Shown piece after piece: positions 1 to 10,340 of a stretch of DNA of 59,084 bases. The position numbers and the translations under genes are program-made. A model generated the notes under the pieces. It worked only from the letters and a program-made list of their open reading frames with translations. It ran no database searches and was not told where the DNA came from. Numbering within the stretch: position 1 is the stretch's first letter; every line of letters begins with the position of its first letter. The DNA comes from Hyphomicrobiales bacterium (GTDB taxonomy: Bacteria > Pseudomonadota > Alphaproteobacteria > Rhizobiales > CAJQND01). Location of the stretch: positions 1 through 59,084 of the forward strand of contig JANQOW010000030.1 of assembly GCA_028285595.1 (NCBI GenBank), in the 5' to 3' direction.

Positions 1-365
1 ATCTGGATGACGAGGGCGACCTTTTCGTTACGGGCCGGGTGGATGACATGATCATCACGGGCGGCGAGAACGTCTTGCCTGTGGAGATCGAATCCTGCCT
101 TTCCCTACATCCCGCTGTGTCAGAGGTGGCGGTGGTCGGCCTGCCGCACGAACGCTGGGGCCAGCAGGTAACGGCGTTCCTCGTGCGCGGCTCTGAGGTC
201 AGCGCTGAGGATCTGGATGCCTGGTGCAAATCCTCTGAACTTGCCAATTTCAAACGCCCGCGGGACTACGTTTTCGTGGCGGCCATCCCCAAGTCGCCGG
301 TGGGCAAGATCTTGCGCCGGCTGCTGGTGGCCGGCGACTATGTGACCGAGGCGCCGCAAGGCTGA
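1..365 (+). CDS. Acyl-CoA synthetase (AMP-binding family), C-terminal fragment
   Basis: Only the C-terminal domain of an ANL-superfamily acyl/aryl-CoA ligase lies in the window; the 5' part is cut by the left edge and the reading frame enters at base 3. Visible hallmarks are the hinge region GRVDDMIITGGENVLP-x-EIE, the segment ANFKRPRDYVF, and the catalytic lysine in SPVGKILRR near the end. These enzymes activate a carboxylic acid to its acyl-CoA through an acyl-AMP intermediate in the cytoplasm. The next gene, 27 bp downstream on the same strand, is a crotonase, so the pair probably serves degradation of a fatty or aromatic acid. The substrate cannot be told from this fragment. Confidence 0.9.
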   Translation, partial: LDDEGDLFVTGRVDDMIITGGENVLPVEIESCLSLHPAVSEVAVVGLPHERWGQQVTAFLVRGSEVSAEDLDAWCKSSELANFKRPRDYVFVAAIPKSPVGKILRRLLVAGDYVTEAPQG

Positions 366-392
366 ACAGCAAAAGCAAAAAAGGACCCCAGC

Positions 393-1199
393 ATGGCTTC
401 ATTTCCGTCTTCACTCACCGATCCACTCAAAGAACTGGACGGTTTCCGCGTTGACATCGACAGCGCGCGTGAACGCGCCGACATCATCTTGGATCGCCCA
501 CCCCTGAACGTGATCTCCATGCCCCAGCGCGACCAATTGCGTCTGGTGTTTGAAACGCTGGATCTGGACGACAGGGTGCGCATCATCGTGCTGAGGGCCG
601 AGGGGGAGCATTTTTCCTCCGGTGGCAACATCAAAGGCTTCCTGGAGGCCTCGCCCGAGACGGTTTCAAAGCTCGCCTGGAACATTGCGGCTCCCACCCG
701 CTGCTCCAAACCGGTGATCGCAGCCAACCGCGGCTACTGCTTTGGGGTGGGGTTTGAGATCTCCCTGGCGTGCGATTTTAGAATTGCCTCCGAGACTACT
801 CTTTACTCTTTGCCCGAACAAAGGCTGGGCCAGATCCCCGGGTCGGGCGGGTCAGCGCGCTTGCAAAAGATGGTCGGTATCACCCGCACCAAGGACATCG
901 TCATGCGCTCAAAGCGGATCAGCGGCGCCGATGCCCATGCCTGGGGCGTGGCGACCGAGTGCGTGGCCGATGCGGATCTGGAGAGCACCACCGATGCCTT
1001 GGTGGACGAGCTGAGAACCTTTGCCCCGCTCGCCCAGCGCACGGCCAAAAAGCTCTTGAACGACACCGAAGATGCGTTCCTCACAACGGCTATCGAGCTT
1101 GAGGGCCACAGCTACAGCCGGCTGCGCACCTCAGAAGACTTCAAGGAGGGCGTGGAGGCGTTCCACGAGAAACGTAAGCCCAATTTCAAAGGGGCCTGA
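393..1199 (+). CDS. Enoyl-CoA hydratase/isomerase family protein (crotonase)
   Basis: A 268-residue crotonase-fold protein of normal family length. The oxyanion-hole segment EHFSSGGNIKGF and the segment GVGFEISLACDFRIAS...SLPEQRLGQIPGSGG are visible. Both glutamates that act as acid/base in true enoyl-CoA hydratases appear to be kept, one in GFEIS and one in LPEQ, so hydratase activity is plausible. It sits 27 bp behind the acyl-CoA ligase, with an AAGGA-type ribosome site before the ATG, and probably forms an operon with it. Hydration of an alpha,beta-unsaturated acyl-CoA in beta-oxidation or ring-acid breakdown is inferred. The exact substrate, and whether it is a BadK-like alicyclic hydratase, is not resolved. 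Confidence 0.9.
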   Translation: MASFPSSLTDPLKELDGFRVDIDSARERADIILDRPPLNVISMPQRDQLRLVFETLDLDDRVRIIVLRAEGEHFSSGGNIKGFLEASPETVSKLAWNIAAPTRCSKPVIAANRGYCFGVGFEISLACDFRIASETTLYSLPEQRLGQIPGSGGSARLQKMVGITRTKDIVMRSKRISGADAHAWGVATECVADADLESTTDALVDELRTFAPLAQRTAKKLLNDTEDAFLTTAIELEGHSYSRLRTSEDFKEGVEAFHEKRKPNFKGA

Positions 1200-1211
1200 A
1201 GCTTCCGGACC

Positions 1212-3314
1212 TCACGGGCCAGGCACCAGATAGACATCCACACTGGCGGCGCGGCCCACGGCATCAATGACGGTCAGTGTGGAAAAGCCCGTTCCTGTGG
1301 GGGTCCATGTGGCCATGCGCTTTCGGCTGCGCTCGGCCAGAACCGCGCCATTGGCGAGCCAGCGGAATGGGGGGCGTCCCTCCTGAACCTTCACGGCGAG
1401 CGGCATCACGCTGCCATCCGCCAAAGTGCCGAGTTCCACCTGAGCCCCTTTGGGAGGGTAGACGATCTTTGGTGCACGTTCGGGTGCTTTCGCCATTTGG
1501 AGCTTCGCGTGTGGAGCGGCGAACCGTTGAAGGGTTACCGGCAGCTCAGAGCGGGTCAAGCGCAATGCTCCAGGTGGTGCGGGTTGAAAATCCGCCGCCC
1601 TCAAACCCAATTGGCTGAATGCCTCAAACAAAACGGGTGCGGCGGCGGTGCGCCCCGTGAGCCCGGGTACGGGCCCGTTGTCCGGCCGTCCCACCCATAC
1701 GCCGAGCACATGGCGGCCGTCATACCCCACAGCCCATGCGTCCCTGTAGCCATAGCTGGTGCCGGTCTTGTAGGCGATCTTTATGGTCTTGAAGCCCGCG
1801 GGTGTCGGCGTGCCTGAGAGGATATCGGTCACATGCCAGGCGGCAATCGGCGACAAAACCGGTCGCAGGGGGCCTTGCCGTTCTCCCGGAACAGCGTGGA
1901 GCTGGGGGGCATCACCGCCGCGGGCAAGCCCGGCATAGAGCTGCACCAGGTCACTCAAAGATATCCCCACACCGCCCAGGCCGATCGCCAATCCGGCAGG
2001 TTCACTCTTAGGCATGGTCAACGGGGCACCCGCTTGGCGAAAACGCGCCAACAATCTCTGTGGGCCAACGGCCTCCAGCAGGTGGATGGCGGGCACGTTC
2101 AACGATAGCTGCAAAGCCCGGCGCACACTCACTTCGCCCTGGTAGTTCAGGTCAAAGTTCTGCGGTCGGTAGCCGGCAAAATCAGATGGCCGATCATCGA
2201 TCAAGGTTTCGGGCCGCACCACTCCTTCCTCAAAAGCCAGTCCGTAGATGAATGGCTTCAGCGCGGAGCCTGGAGAGCGCACGGCCCTTGTCATATCGAT
2301 TGAGCCCGACCGCTCGCGGTCCAGATAGGACGGCGATCCCACCTGAGCAAGGAGCGATCCGTCGGCCACGTCGGCAAGCATCATGGCCATGGACACTTTC
2401 GGTCCAAGAGTGGATGAAGCATCGCGCGCCACCCGCTCCAGCGTCTCTTGCAGCCCCTTTCGCAAGGTCAACTGGTGGCGTGGCTTGCCGGGTTCGGACA
2501 CCGCAACCTGCCGTGCCAGGTGGGGCGCCAGTGCCGGCAGAGCCATGCGGGTTTTGGAAACCGGACGGCGCGCTGCACGTTCAACCTCGCCTTTGGCGAT
2601 CACACCCGCTGAAGCGGCGCGCCGCAATACCGTGTCGCGCGCCTTCTGAGCTGCGCCCGGATGCCGGTCTGGACGACGGCGCTCAGGCGACTGGGGGAGC
2701 GCGACCAAGAGAGCGGCTTCGGCCAGCGACAGCCCCATGGGGTCTTTGCCGAAGTAGGCGAGAGAGGCCGCGCGGATCCCTTCCAGATTGCCCCCATAGG
2801 GCGCGCGGGTCAGATAGAGTTGCAGGATTTCCTGTTTGCTCAGGCGCCGTTCAATCTGCAGCGCTCGCACAATCTGCATGCCCTTGGCGGCCAATGAACG
2901 TTCCTTGCGCGGCTCGAGCAGACGGGCGAGCTGCATGGTGAGTGTGGATCCGCCGGAGATAATCCGGCCGTTGGCCACCCATTGTCCGGCCGCGCGCAGC
3001 AGGGCAAGCATGTCGACGCCGGGATGAGACCAGAAGCGCTGGTCCTCATATGCGATCAGGAGATCAAGGTACTCTTGGTCCACCTGCTCCGGGGTCACAT
3101 GCAAGCGCCAGCGCCCCTGAGATGTGGCAAACGCCCTCAGCAGTTTACCCTCTGCGTCCACCACTTCCCGGGAGAGTTCAGCGCGTTCCGTGAGCGGCGG
3201 AGGGTAGTGCGCATCAAACCAGAAGAACGCGGCAATGATCAAAGCAAGCCCGCCAAGGAAGCTTACCAGGCTGACGCCCAAAAGAGATTTCAGATGGCTG
3301 GGTTTCAGCGACAT
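1212..3314 (-). CDS. pbpC: Penicillin-binding protein 1C
   Basis: A 700-residue bifunctional class A penicillin-binding protein with a single N-terminal membrane helix (about residues 10-33). The GT51 glycosyltransferase domain shows EDQRFWSHPGVD (about 90-101) and GGSTLTMQLAR (121-131). The transpeptidase domain shows the SxxK motif SALK (350-353), SLN (404-406) and KTGT (516-519). The last ~80 residues match the C-terminal beta domain typical of PBP1C. It polymerises and cross-links peptidoglycan on the periplasmic face. Its start lies 4 bp after the stop of the alpha-2-macroglobulin gene. This pairing is widespread in proteobacteria and is taken to mean that PBP1C repairs wall damage while the macroglobulin traps invading proteases. 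Confidence 0.96.
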   Translation of the reverse strand: MSLKPSHLKSLLGVSLVSFLGGLALIIAAFFWFDAHYPPPLTERAELSREVVDAEGKLLRAFATSQGRWRLHVTPEQVDQEYLDLLIAYEDQRFWSHPGVDMLALLRAAGQWVANGRIISGGSTLTMQLARLLEPRKERSLAAKGMQIVRALQIERRLSKQEILQLYLTRAPYGGNLEGIRAASLAYFGKDPMGLSLAEAALLVALPQSPERRRPDRHPGAAQKARDTVLRRAASAGVIAKGEVERAARRPVSKTRMALPALAPHLARQVAVSEPGKPRHQLTLRKGLQETLERVARDASSTLGPKVSMAMMLADVADGSLLAQVGSPSYLDRERSGSIDMTRAVRSPGSALKPFIYGLAFEEGVVRPETLIDDRPSDFAGYRPQNFDLNYQGEVSVRRALQLSLNVPAIHLLEAVGPQRLLARFRQAGAPLTMPKSEPAGLAIGLGGVGISLSDLVQLYAGLARGGDAPQLHAVPGERQGPLRPVLSPIAAWHVTDILSGTPTPAGFKTIKIAYKTGTSYGYRDAWAVGYDGRHVLGVWVGRPDNGPVPGLTGRTAAAPVLFEAFSQLGLRAADFQPAPPGALRLTRSELPVTLQRFAAPHAKLQMAKAPERAPKIVYPPKGAQVELGTLADGSVMPLAVKVQEGRPPFRWLANGAVLAERSRKRMATWTPTGTGFSTLTVIDAVGRAASVDVYLVPGP

Positions 3315-3318
3315 CGAT

Positions 3319-6300
3319 TTAGCGCTTCACCACGCTCATTAACCCCGTGGCCGTTCTGGCGGTCATTTCAGGTCTATACATATCCTCCACATACGCTGCA
3401 GGGTGCTGGAACCGGCCTGGCGTCACCGCGCGCACGCTGTAGGCAACGGTAAAATCGGTCTCGCCCCCTTTTGCCCGGTCAAAGGCGGCGACAAACCGGT
3501 CGTCTCTGAACTCCTTGTGGGCCGGGCTGGTGTTCGGCAACCATTTGAAGTTGGTCAGATCGGCGCTTTTCACCAGGTTCGGGTTGTCGATTTCAAACCC
3601 GGCCGGCAACAGATCAGTGATGATCAGACGCGCGGGCAGATCATTTGTCTGCTTGACGGAGATAACCACCACGAAGCGCTCATTCTGCGCCACCTCGCCC
3701 ACGCTTTGCTCAGTGCCATCCAAGCGGTAGTAGGTCCGCGTGATGGTAAAGCCGTTACCCCCGGGCGCAGGCGGTTCAGTGGGCACAGCCAGGGTTGTTA
3801 CCGTTGCTTCCAGTGCCTCTTCGGACCGGTTGGTGAGCCGAATAGGGTTGGCGATAAGGTCTGCGCCTTCCACTCTGCGGGCATAGGTACCTGAGTGCGC
3901 CAAGCCGTCCACGTTGAGAGAAATCGCCCAGTTAGCCTCCTCTTCGGCCCGGGCTGCGAGCAGCATCCAGGCTTGCTCCTGTGTGCTGGTGGATCGGTCT
4001 GCCTGGCTGAGCGCCTTCACCAGAGCGGTCATTTCGGCAACGCCTGCGGGTTGTGGCCGCGCTTCCACCGCCAGGGCCAGCATGGCTGCCGCATCGCGCA
4101 GTTTGGAGCCGTAAGTGTAGCGCTTGCTCTGAGCGGCGTTTGCCTGGCTGGCTAAACGTAAGGCCGATGTGAAGGTTTGGGTCGCCCGCTGCTGGTCCCC
4201 GTAGAGCGCCATGGCCGAGGCGAGTTGGGCGCGGGCGAGAGGAGAGCGAAAAGCGTTCAGCCGGGCATCTGCGTAGTAGCGAAGATCACCCGCCGAGGCC
4301 ATCTTGTTGCGCGCCAGAACATAGAGCGCGTAGGCGATCGCCGCATCGTTCTCATCCAGATTGTTGTAGTAGGCGAGAGTGTTTTGTAACCCCCGTAGGG
4401 CCTGGCGCAAGGGCTGCTCCGGCACGTCGTAGCCCTTCTCGCGCGCCCGGGTCAGGAAGTCGCTCACATAGGCGCTGAGCCAAAGATCGTCCGCCTGCGT
4501 GCCCCAGAGGCTGAAGCCGCCCGCGCTGGACTGGTTGGCCAGCACCGTGTTGATTGCCGTTTGTACCTTCTCTTTGATGCCGTCCACCTCAAGTCCGGGA
4601 AACCCGCTTGAAAAGCCACTGGCGTAGAGCAGGGGCAACGCCTTGCTGGTGACCTGCTCGGTGCAGCCATAAGGATATCGGTCAAGCTGCAGCAGCAAGG
4701 AGGGCACGTCGAACGCCGAAGGACGCGCCACCGAAATGCTGATCCTGGCGCCGTCCATTTGCTGGCCGGTGAGCAGGGCTTCATCGATGGTCAGGCTGCC
4801 GCCATTTTCCGCCAACGCAACTTGCAGCTTTTGAGTGACCGGCAAAACGGCCGGACGCACCTTCATGGTGATGTCTTGGCTGATGGAGAGCCCATCTTGA
4901 CCGGTGAGCCGCAGGCGCGCCCAACTGGTGCCGGAAGACTTCGCGGTGACCGGCACTTCAAGCGTGCGTTTCTCGCCTGGGGCCAGGTCTATGCTGGCAG
5001 GCAGAGCCCCCGTGGCGAGTTCAAGATGTTCACTGCTTTCAAGCCCAACCCCTAACGCACCTGCCGGTGCATCGGTATTGGTGATCTCCAAAAGCAGGCG
5101 GCTGGTATCGCCCGGCGCCATGACTTTGGGCAAGCTGGCCGCGACCACAACCGGTTCGCGGATGACGGTCTCGCTTTCAGCGGCGCCCACGCCCTCAGCG
5201 CTCCAGGCCACCGCCATGATCCGGGCCGTACCGTTGAACTGGGGAATGTCGAAAGAGACTTCCGCGCTGCCATTTCCGTCCAGCCGAACAGGCCCTGAGA
5301 AGAAGGCCAGAAGCTTCTCCGTAGGAGCACTCCCGCTCGCGCTCATGCCATCGAAGCCATCACCGCCTGTGCGCAACCGTCCCGTCTGGCCCAAGCTGCC
5401 GTCGATCAGCTTGCCGTAGAGATCGCGCATATCGACCCCCAGCTTGCGCTGACCGAAATACCGCTTCACGGGGTCAGGGCTCTGATAGTTGGTAAGGTTC
5501 AAGATGCCAACATCTACGGCGGCCACGGTCACGAAAGCCTCTTCGTTCGCGCTCAGGCCGGTTACCTTGACCGGGACCACGAGCGGCTGATTGGGCAGAG
5601 CTTGCGCGGGTGGGGTCAATGCCACATTCAGTGCGCGTTCTGCCGGGCGCACCGACAGCCATTTCACGCCGATGGCGCGTTGGGGCATGCGTGAGGGACC
5701 GGCATCGCCCGGTCTATGCAGCGTGGCGAGCACGTAAGCGCCTGCTCCCCATTCCTTCTTCACGGGGATATCAACCGTTGTGCCCTCAGCAGGGACCGGC
5801 ACGGACCAGGTTTCGTGCACCCGGTCTGAGGCGATGGCAATCAGCAGTTCGCCGGCAAAGCGCGGGGAGACCTTCAGCTTGGCCACATCGCCCGCCGCAT
5901 AAGCGGCTTCGTCAAGGCCGATCTCAAGACCATCTGGGGTTTCGGTGGATTTGGCCTCCACAAACCATCCCGCATTAAAGAGAACACTGGTGACCGGGCG
6001 GTCCGATGCGGTGGCCTCGACCTGGAGCCGATAGCGACCCCAGTCCACCGGCACCGAGAGGCGTTTTGGTGCATCGGCAGCAAGATCGATTGTCCCGTCA
6101 GCCACCTTCTTCTCCAGGTCGATTGGCTCGTACCGCCAATAGGACCCACTGCGGTACCATTGATAGTTGCGCTCGATCTTAGTGAGCGACCAACGCACGC
6201 CGGCCATGTCGGTGGTGCGTCCGTCGGGAGCAACGGCAATCAGGCTGAAACCGGCTTGTGCGTTTTCCCCGGCTTGGCCGCCTTCAAAATCTGGGCGCAC

Positions 6301-8790
6301 GCCCAGCATGACGCGTGTGGCGCGCACGTTCAGGCCCTGCCGGCGCTCGACAGCCCGTCCTGAGCCTTCGCGCAGACGCACCACCAGATCGGCCGTTTGG
6401 GGCCGGCTGGTGGACCGGGTGGTTTGAAGGGCAATATCGAACGAGGTCCGACCTTGCGCATCCAGCGGTGTCAGATCTTCCAGTGGAAACTGCTGCTTTG
6501 CGCCGCCTTCCTCGGTGGCGAGGCCAAACAGATAACCCTTGTGCCCAGCCCGTTCGCGCGTGGTTTTGACCTCAAGGGCGCCCTCCAGAGAAAGACCTGC
6601 TGCAGGCGCACCGTAGAGGTAGCGCCCTTCTACCGTGACGGACACGGGAACTCCGCCGCGCAACTCGGCCTGGGCTGGCGTAATGGCAAAGTCGGTGCGT
6701 TCGGGCAGGAAATCTTCCACCAGAAACCGTTCTGTTGCCACGGCCGGCTGCTTGGGATCGGTGAACACTTGAACCTGCCAAGTGCCCCGCTTTGCATTGT
6801 CGGTGAGTGGGAGCTGAACTGCATAGCCGCCCAGAGCTTCGCCTTGGCCCACCAGGCGCCGGTCCTCCACACCGTCGGGTCGCTTGAAAACAAACGTGAG
6901 CGGCAGATCGCGCACCGCGTTCGCCGCAACATCCCGCGCGAGGGCGGCCACATGAACCGTTTCCCCGGCCCGGTAGATGCCGCGCTCGGTCCAGGCGTAA
7001 ACATCGATACCTTGAGGCGCGGCACGTCCCTCAACCCCGCGGTCGGAAAAGTCAAAGCCGGGTTTGGCCACATCCAGGAACACGAAGTCTTCAGACTCAC
7101 CCAGAGCGGTGAGCACGGCGGGCGCAAGACTGTCCTTGCCGCGTGTCAGACCTGCATCGAACTTGGCCCGGCCTTGGTCGTCCGTGGTGGCGGTGCCCAG
7201 GACCTGGTTGTTGCGCGCCAGTAAGGTGAGCTTCACGCCGGCGATGGGTTTTGCCGAGGCAAGCGAGCGGGCAAACACGTTCAGATGCTGTGCTCCGGCG
7301 AACGTGGTGAGGCCAATATCGGAGATCACGAACCATTGCGAGGCCGGCTCCTGGCGCTCTCCAAGCAGCGCCGAGGGCGGCGTGGCGGTCATTAGGTAGA
7401 CGCCAGGTTTGTGCACGCCCACCGCCTCATCAACAGGAATGCTTGTCACCACCTCTTCGTTGAGCTTGGGCCGCACATCTATAGAGCCGCTCCAGATCTC
7501 CTCAGCCATGGTGTTTTTGAGATCGCTGACCTCCCACCTGCTCAGCCGCTGCAGGAACGATGAGCCTCTGAGCAGTGGCGCCAAGGCCCGCTGGCCGACC
7601 CGATAGAGTTTCAGCTCAGCCTTATCGGTATTGATGGTGATGAGCGGAATGCCGCGCCGGGCTGAGGCGGGCAGCACAAAACCGCTGCCACTGAACCTGG
7701 CTGACGGTTTGCGATCCCGGATGTAAACGTTGAGATCCACATCGGCCAAAAGGGTCTCTTCAACCGTTGACGGCAAGCCTTGTCTTAAGGTGATGCGGTA
7801 GCGCTTGCCATGGGCCAGCCCTTCCGCACAGAGCTGCTTGTCCTTCACATCCAGCGCTTGCGGGGCGCTCCCATCTACACTCAGAAAACTCTCATAGCGC
7901 GTCTTTGCGTCCAGGCTCTCGGAGAACTGAACGCACACGCGCGGGGTCCGGCTGTCGGAATCCACCGTGTGATTGACCACACGAAACCCATATTTGCGGC
8001 GCAGCTCTGCAAATATCGCGCGTTCTGAGGGCACATCGTTGAGCGCCAGGCTTTGCTTATAAGCGGTGAGGGCCGGGCGGAACTGCCCTTGCACACTCAG
8101 AGCTTTCGCCACGCGGGCCAGAGCGCCCGCTCTGTCGACGGCGGTGCGCGAGCGCAGATAGCCGTTCAGCGCCGCCGAAGTGGCCAGTTGGGTCATTTGG
8201 GAGCTCTGTCCGGGCACGGTGAGCCTCTGGAGGCGGGCCGCATCGGAAAGTTCGAGCCACACAGCCACATTCGCCGGGTCGATCTTCAGCGCTGCCGAAA
8301 AGTCCGCAATCATGGGTTGGAGCTGCCGGGCGGAGAGGTTCTGGCGGGCGCTTTGAAGGAGAGCTGCGAAACCCCGTTGGACGGGCAGGGCGTTGTTGCC
8401 GGCCAGTCGCTCGCGCAATTGTCGGGCTCTGCGTTGCAGATATTCAGGCACATAGGACAGCTTGGGCGGCGCACCCAAATCGGCACCTTCTGTTTGGCTC
8501 ACCACCCGCCCGGCAATCGCTCCGTTAAAGGGTTGCAGGGGACCGAAGTCCGTCTTCAGGAAGCAAAAGCGGGCCGATTGGTTATAGGTGAAGGCGCGGC
8601 AGGCTGCGTTGGCCAAGCAATCGGCCTTGCACTGATCTAACGAGACATTTTCTTCTGCGCGCAAATCGAAGCCAAAATAGTCGCTATCCTTCGTCTCCAC
8701 GATGGAGCGCTGCGCTTGTTGGCTGGAGGCTGTGCTTGCAGGCAGGTTCAGAGCCGCCAAGCACAGGAAAATGTGAAGAAACATGCGCAT
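3319..8790 (-). CDS. Bacterial alpha-2-macroglobulin with PAN/apple domain
   Basis: A very large periplasmic protease trap, 1823 residues from the chosen start. An in-frame ATG further upstream (8880) exists, but the start at 8790 has GGAGG ten bases upstream and begins a clean signal peptide (MRMFLHIFLCLAALNLPASTA). No lipobox cysteine follows, so it is probably soluble in the periplasm rather than a lipoprotein. A Cys-rich PAN/apple-like segment follows at about residues 30-95, then the repeated beta-sandwich MG domains. The thioester motif CTEQ is intact, with the reactive Cys at about residue 1376. A bait-region protease cleavage followed by covalent capture is the known mechanism. It is the first gene of the pair with pbpC and is transcribed divergently from the RND efflux genes. 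Confidence 0.95.
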   Translation of the reverse strand: MRMFLHIFLCLAALNLPASTASSQQAQRSIVETKDSDYFGFDLRAEENVSLDQCKADCLANAACRAFTYNQSARFCFLKTDFGPLQPFNGAIAGRVVSQTEGADLGAPPKLSYVPEYLQRRARQLRERLAGNNALPVQRGFAALLQSARQNLSARQLQPMIADFSAALKIDPANVAVWLELSDAARLQRLTVPGQSSQMTQLATSAALNGYLRSRTAVDRAGALARVAKALSVQGQFRPALTAYKQSLALNDVPSERAIFAELRRKYGFRVVNHTVDSDSRTPRVCVQFSESLDAKTRYESFLSVDGSAPQALDVKDKQLCAEGLAHGKRYRITLRQGLPSTVEETLLADVDLNVYIRDRKPSARFSGSGFVLPASARRGIPLITINTDKAELKLYRVGQRALAPLLRGSSFLQRLSRWEVSDLKNTMAEEIWSGSIDVRPKLNEEVVTSIPVDEAVGVHKPGVYLMTATPPSALLGERQEPASQWFVISDIGLTTFAGAQHLNVFARSLASAKPIAGVKLTLLARNNQVLGTATTDDQGRAKFDAGLTRGKDSLAPAVLTALGESEDFVFLDVAKPGFDFSDRGVEGRAAPQGIDVYAWTERGIYRAGETVHVAALARDVAANAVRDLPLTFVFKRPDGVEDRRLVGQGEALGGYAVQLPLTDNAKRGTWQVQVFTDPKQPAVATERFLVEDFLPERTDFAITPAQAELRGGVPVSVTVEGRYLYGAPAAGLSLEGALEVKTTRERAGHKGYLFGLATEEGGAKQQFPLEDLTPLDAQGRTSFDIALQTTRSTSRPQTADLVVRLREGSGRAVERRQGLNVRATRVMLGVRPDFEGGQAGENAQAGFSLIAVAPDGRTTDMAGVRWSLTKIERNYQWYRSGSYWRYEPIDLEKKVADGTIDLAADAPKRLSVPVDWGRYRLQVEATASDRPVTSVLFNAGWFVEAKSTETPDGLEIGLDEAAYAAGDVAKLKVSPRFAGELLIAIASDRVHETWSVPVPAEGTTVDIPVKKEWGAGAYVLATLHRPGDAGPSRMPQRAIGVKWLSVRPAERALNVALTPPAQALPNQPLVVPVKVTGLSANEEAFVTVAAVDVGILNLTNYQSPDPVKRYFGQRKLGVDMRDLYGKLIDGSLGQTGRLRTGGDGFDGMSASGSAPTEKLLAFFSGPVRLDGNGSAEVSFDIPQFNGTARIMAVAWSAEGVGAAESETVIREPVVVAASLPKVMAPGDTSRLLLEITNTDAPAGALGVGLESSEHLELATGALPASIDLAPGEKRTLEVPVTAKSSGTSWARLRLTGQDGLSISQDITMKVRPAVLPVTQKLQVALAENGGSLTIDEALLTGQQMDGARISISVARPSAFDVPSLLLQLDRYPYGCTEQVTSKALPLLYASGFSSGFPGLEVDGIKEKVQTAINTVLANQSSAGGFSLWGTQADDLWLSAYVSDFLTRAREKGYDVPEQPLRQALRGLQNTLAYYNNLDENDAAIAYALYVLARNKMASAGDLRYYADARLNAFRSPLARAQLASAMALYGDQQRATQTFTSALRLASQANAAQSKRYTYGSKLRDAAAMLALAVEARPQPAGVAEMTALVKALSQADRSTSTQEQAWMLLAARAEEEANWAISLNVDGLAHSGTYARRVEGADLIANPIRLTNRSEEALEATVTTLAVPTEPPAPGGNGFTITRTYYRLDGTEQSVGEVAQNERFVVVISVKQTNDLPARLIITDLLPAGFEIDNPNLVKSADLTNFKWLPNTSPAHKEFRDDRFVAAFDRAKGGETDFTVAYSVRAVTPGRFQHPAAYVEDMYRPEMTARTATGLMSVVKR

Positions 8791-8930
8791 CGCAAACAGA
8801 CCTCCAGTTGGTGTGCCGTGATCGGAGGAAAAGATTAGGACTGTTTTGTGACGGAATCCACCTGGCCCGAACGTCAACACTGCTCAAGGCCACATTGCGC
8901 GCGTGGCTTGGAGCGCCTAAAGGAACGAAG

Positions 8931-10340
8931 ATGGGTCAGCGCCGGACCCACAACCAAATAAACATGGGATCTGAACCAGTGCTGAAGAAACTGTTGATCA
9001 TTCCCCCCATCCTCGTCGGCATTGCAGTGCTTTACCTCATGGCCAGTGGCCGCCAAGCGCCGGAACGCAAGCCGCCCGAAGAACTCGCCCGCGTGGTGCG
9101 CACGATCCCCGCGCAGGAGCTTCGCCTAATCCCCCGGGTGACCGGGTTCGGCAGTGTCTATCCGGGCACGGTGTGGAGCGCGATTGCTCAGGTTGCCGGC
9201 GAGGTTGAATATGTGCATCCGGACCTAAAAAAGGGGGCCATTCTGCCGGCCGGCACGGAAATCGTTCGGATTTCGCCCGCTGATTTCGATCTGGCCATAA
9301 ATCAGGCCAAGGCGAATATGCGTTCCGCAGAGGCCAAGCTTGCCGAGTTGAAGGTGACCGAAGACAACACAGCCGATCTTCTAACGATCGAGAAGCGTGG
9401 CCTTGCACTCCGCGAAAGCGAACTGAAGCGTAAGCAGGACCTTCTCAGCCGCGGCACGGTCGCTCAATCGGCTTTGGATCTGGAGCAGCGCGAAACTCTG
9501 GCTCAGCGCAAGAAAGTGCAGGATCTGGAGAACACCTTAAGGCTCCTGCCCACTCAACGGGCTGTGCAACGCGAGCAGATTTCCGTCTATCAAGCGCAAT
9601 TGCAGTCGGCTGAGCTGGACCTGAAACGCACCCGGATCGTGCTGCCCTTCCAGGCTCGCATCTCCGAAGTGAATGTGGAGGAAAAGCAATACATCCAAAC
9701 CGGTGGTACGTTGGTTACGGCCGACAGCTTGGATGTGGCGGAAGTCGAAGCCCAAGTGCCGATTTCCCAGTTCAGCGCCATGGTGCGGGCCAGCATACCC
9801 AATGAGGTATCGGTCGGCTTCACGCCGGAAACCTTGTCCAAGATGGTGAAGAAGATCGGCTTTGAGGCCTCCGTCCGCCTTCGGGTGGGCGAGAGCATGG
9901 TGGAGTGGCCCGCTCGCTTTGCCAGGGTGAGCGACACGATTGATCCGAAAACACGGACGATTGGTGTGATCGTTGCCGTAGACGGCGCCTATGCCAAGGC
10001 CTTGCCCGGCCAGAGACCCCCGCTCACCAAAGGGATGTTTGTGGAAATCGAGGTGCGCACCCGCGCGGCGGAGAACCAGCTGATCGTCCCGCGCTCAGCG
10101 CTTCACAATGGAAACGTCTATGTGGCGAGCGCCGAACGCCGGCTGGATATCCGGCCTGTGACCACCGGTCTCCTACAGGGCAATCTTGCGGTCATCGCAA
10201 AGGGCATTGCAAAGGGCGAACAGATCGTCGTCTCCGATCTGGTGCCGGCGGTTCCAGGCATGCTGTTGAGCCTCCGAAGCGATGAAGATGCCTTAAAGCG
10301 TCTGACCGATGAAGCGTCGGGAGGGGCCACGGCTCAATGA
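8931..10340 (+). CDS. RND efflux periplasmic adaptor (HlyD/membrane fusion protein)
   Basis: A membrane fusion protein of 469 residues from the ATG at 8931, which has AAAGGA seven bases upstream. A second ATG at 8964 is possible, and the longer frame from 8736 overlaps the divergent gene and is unlikely. One N-terminal membrane helix (LLIIPPILVGIAVLYLMA) anchors it. A biotinyl-lipoyl-like segment, a long alpha-helical hairpin (about residues 110-220) and a beta-barrel domain (TKGMFVEIEVRTRAAENQLIVP) follow. It bridges an inner-membrane RND pump to an outer-membrane channel. Its last codons overlap the start of the pump gene by 4 bp (ATGA), so the two are co-translated. No TolC-like channel gene is in the window. 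Confidence 0.93.
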   Translation: MGQRRTHNQINMGSEPVLKKLLIIPPILVGIAVLYLMASGRQAPERKPPEELARVVRTIPAQELRLIPRVTGFGSVYPGTVWSAIAQVAGEVEYVHPDLKKGAILPAGTEIVRISPADFDLAINQAKANMRSAEAKLAELKVTEDNTADLLTIEKRGLALRESELKRKQDLLSRGTVAQSALDLEQRETLAQRKKVQDLENTLRLLPTQRAVQREQISVYQAQLQSAELDLKRTRIVLPFQARISEVNVEEKQYIQTGGTLVTADSLDVAEVEAQVPISQFSAMVRASIPNEVSVGFTPETLSKMVKKIGFEASVRLRVGESMVEWPARFARVSDTIDPKTRTIGVIVAVDGAYAKALPGQRPPLTKGMFVEIEVRTRAAENQLIVPRSALHNGNVYVASAERRLDIRPVTTGLLQGNLAVIAKGIAKGEQIVVSDLVPAVPGMLLSLRSDEDALKRLTDEASGGATAQ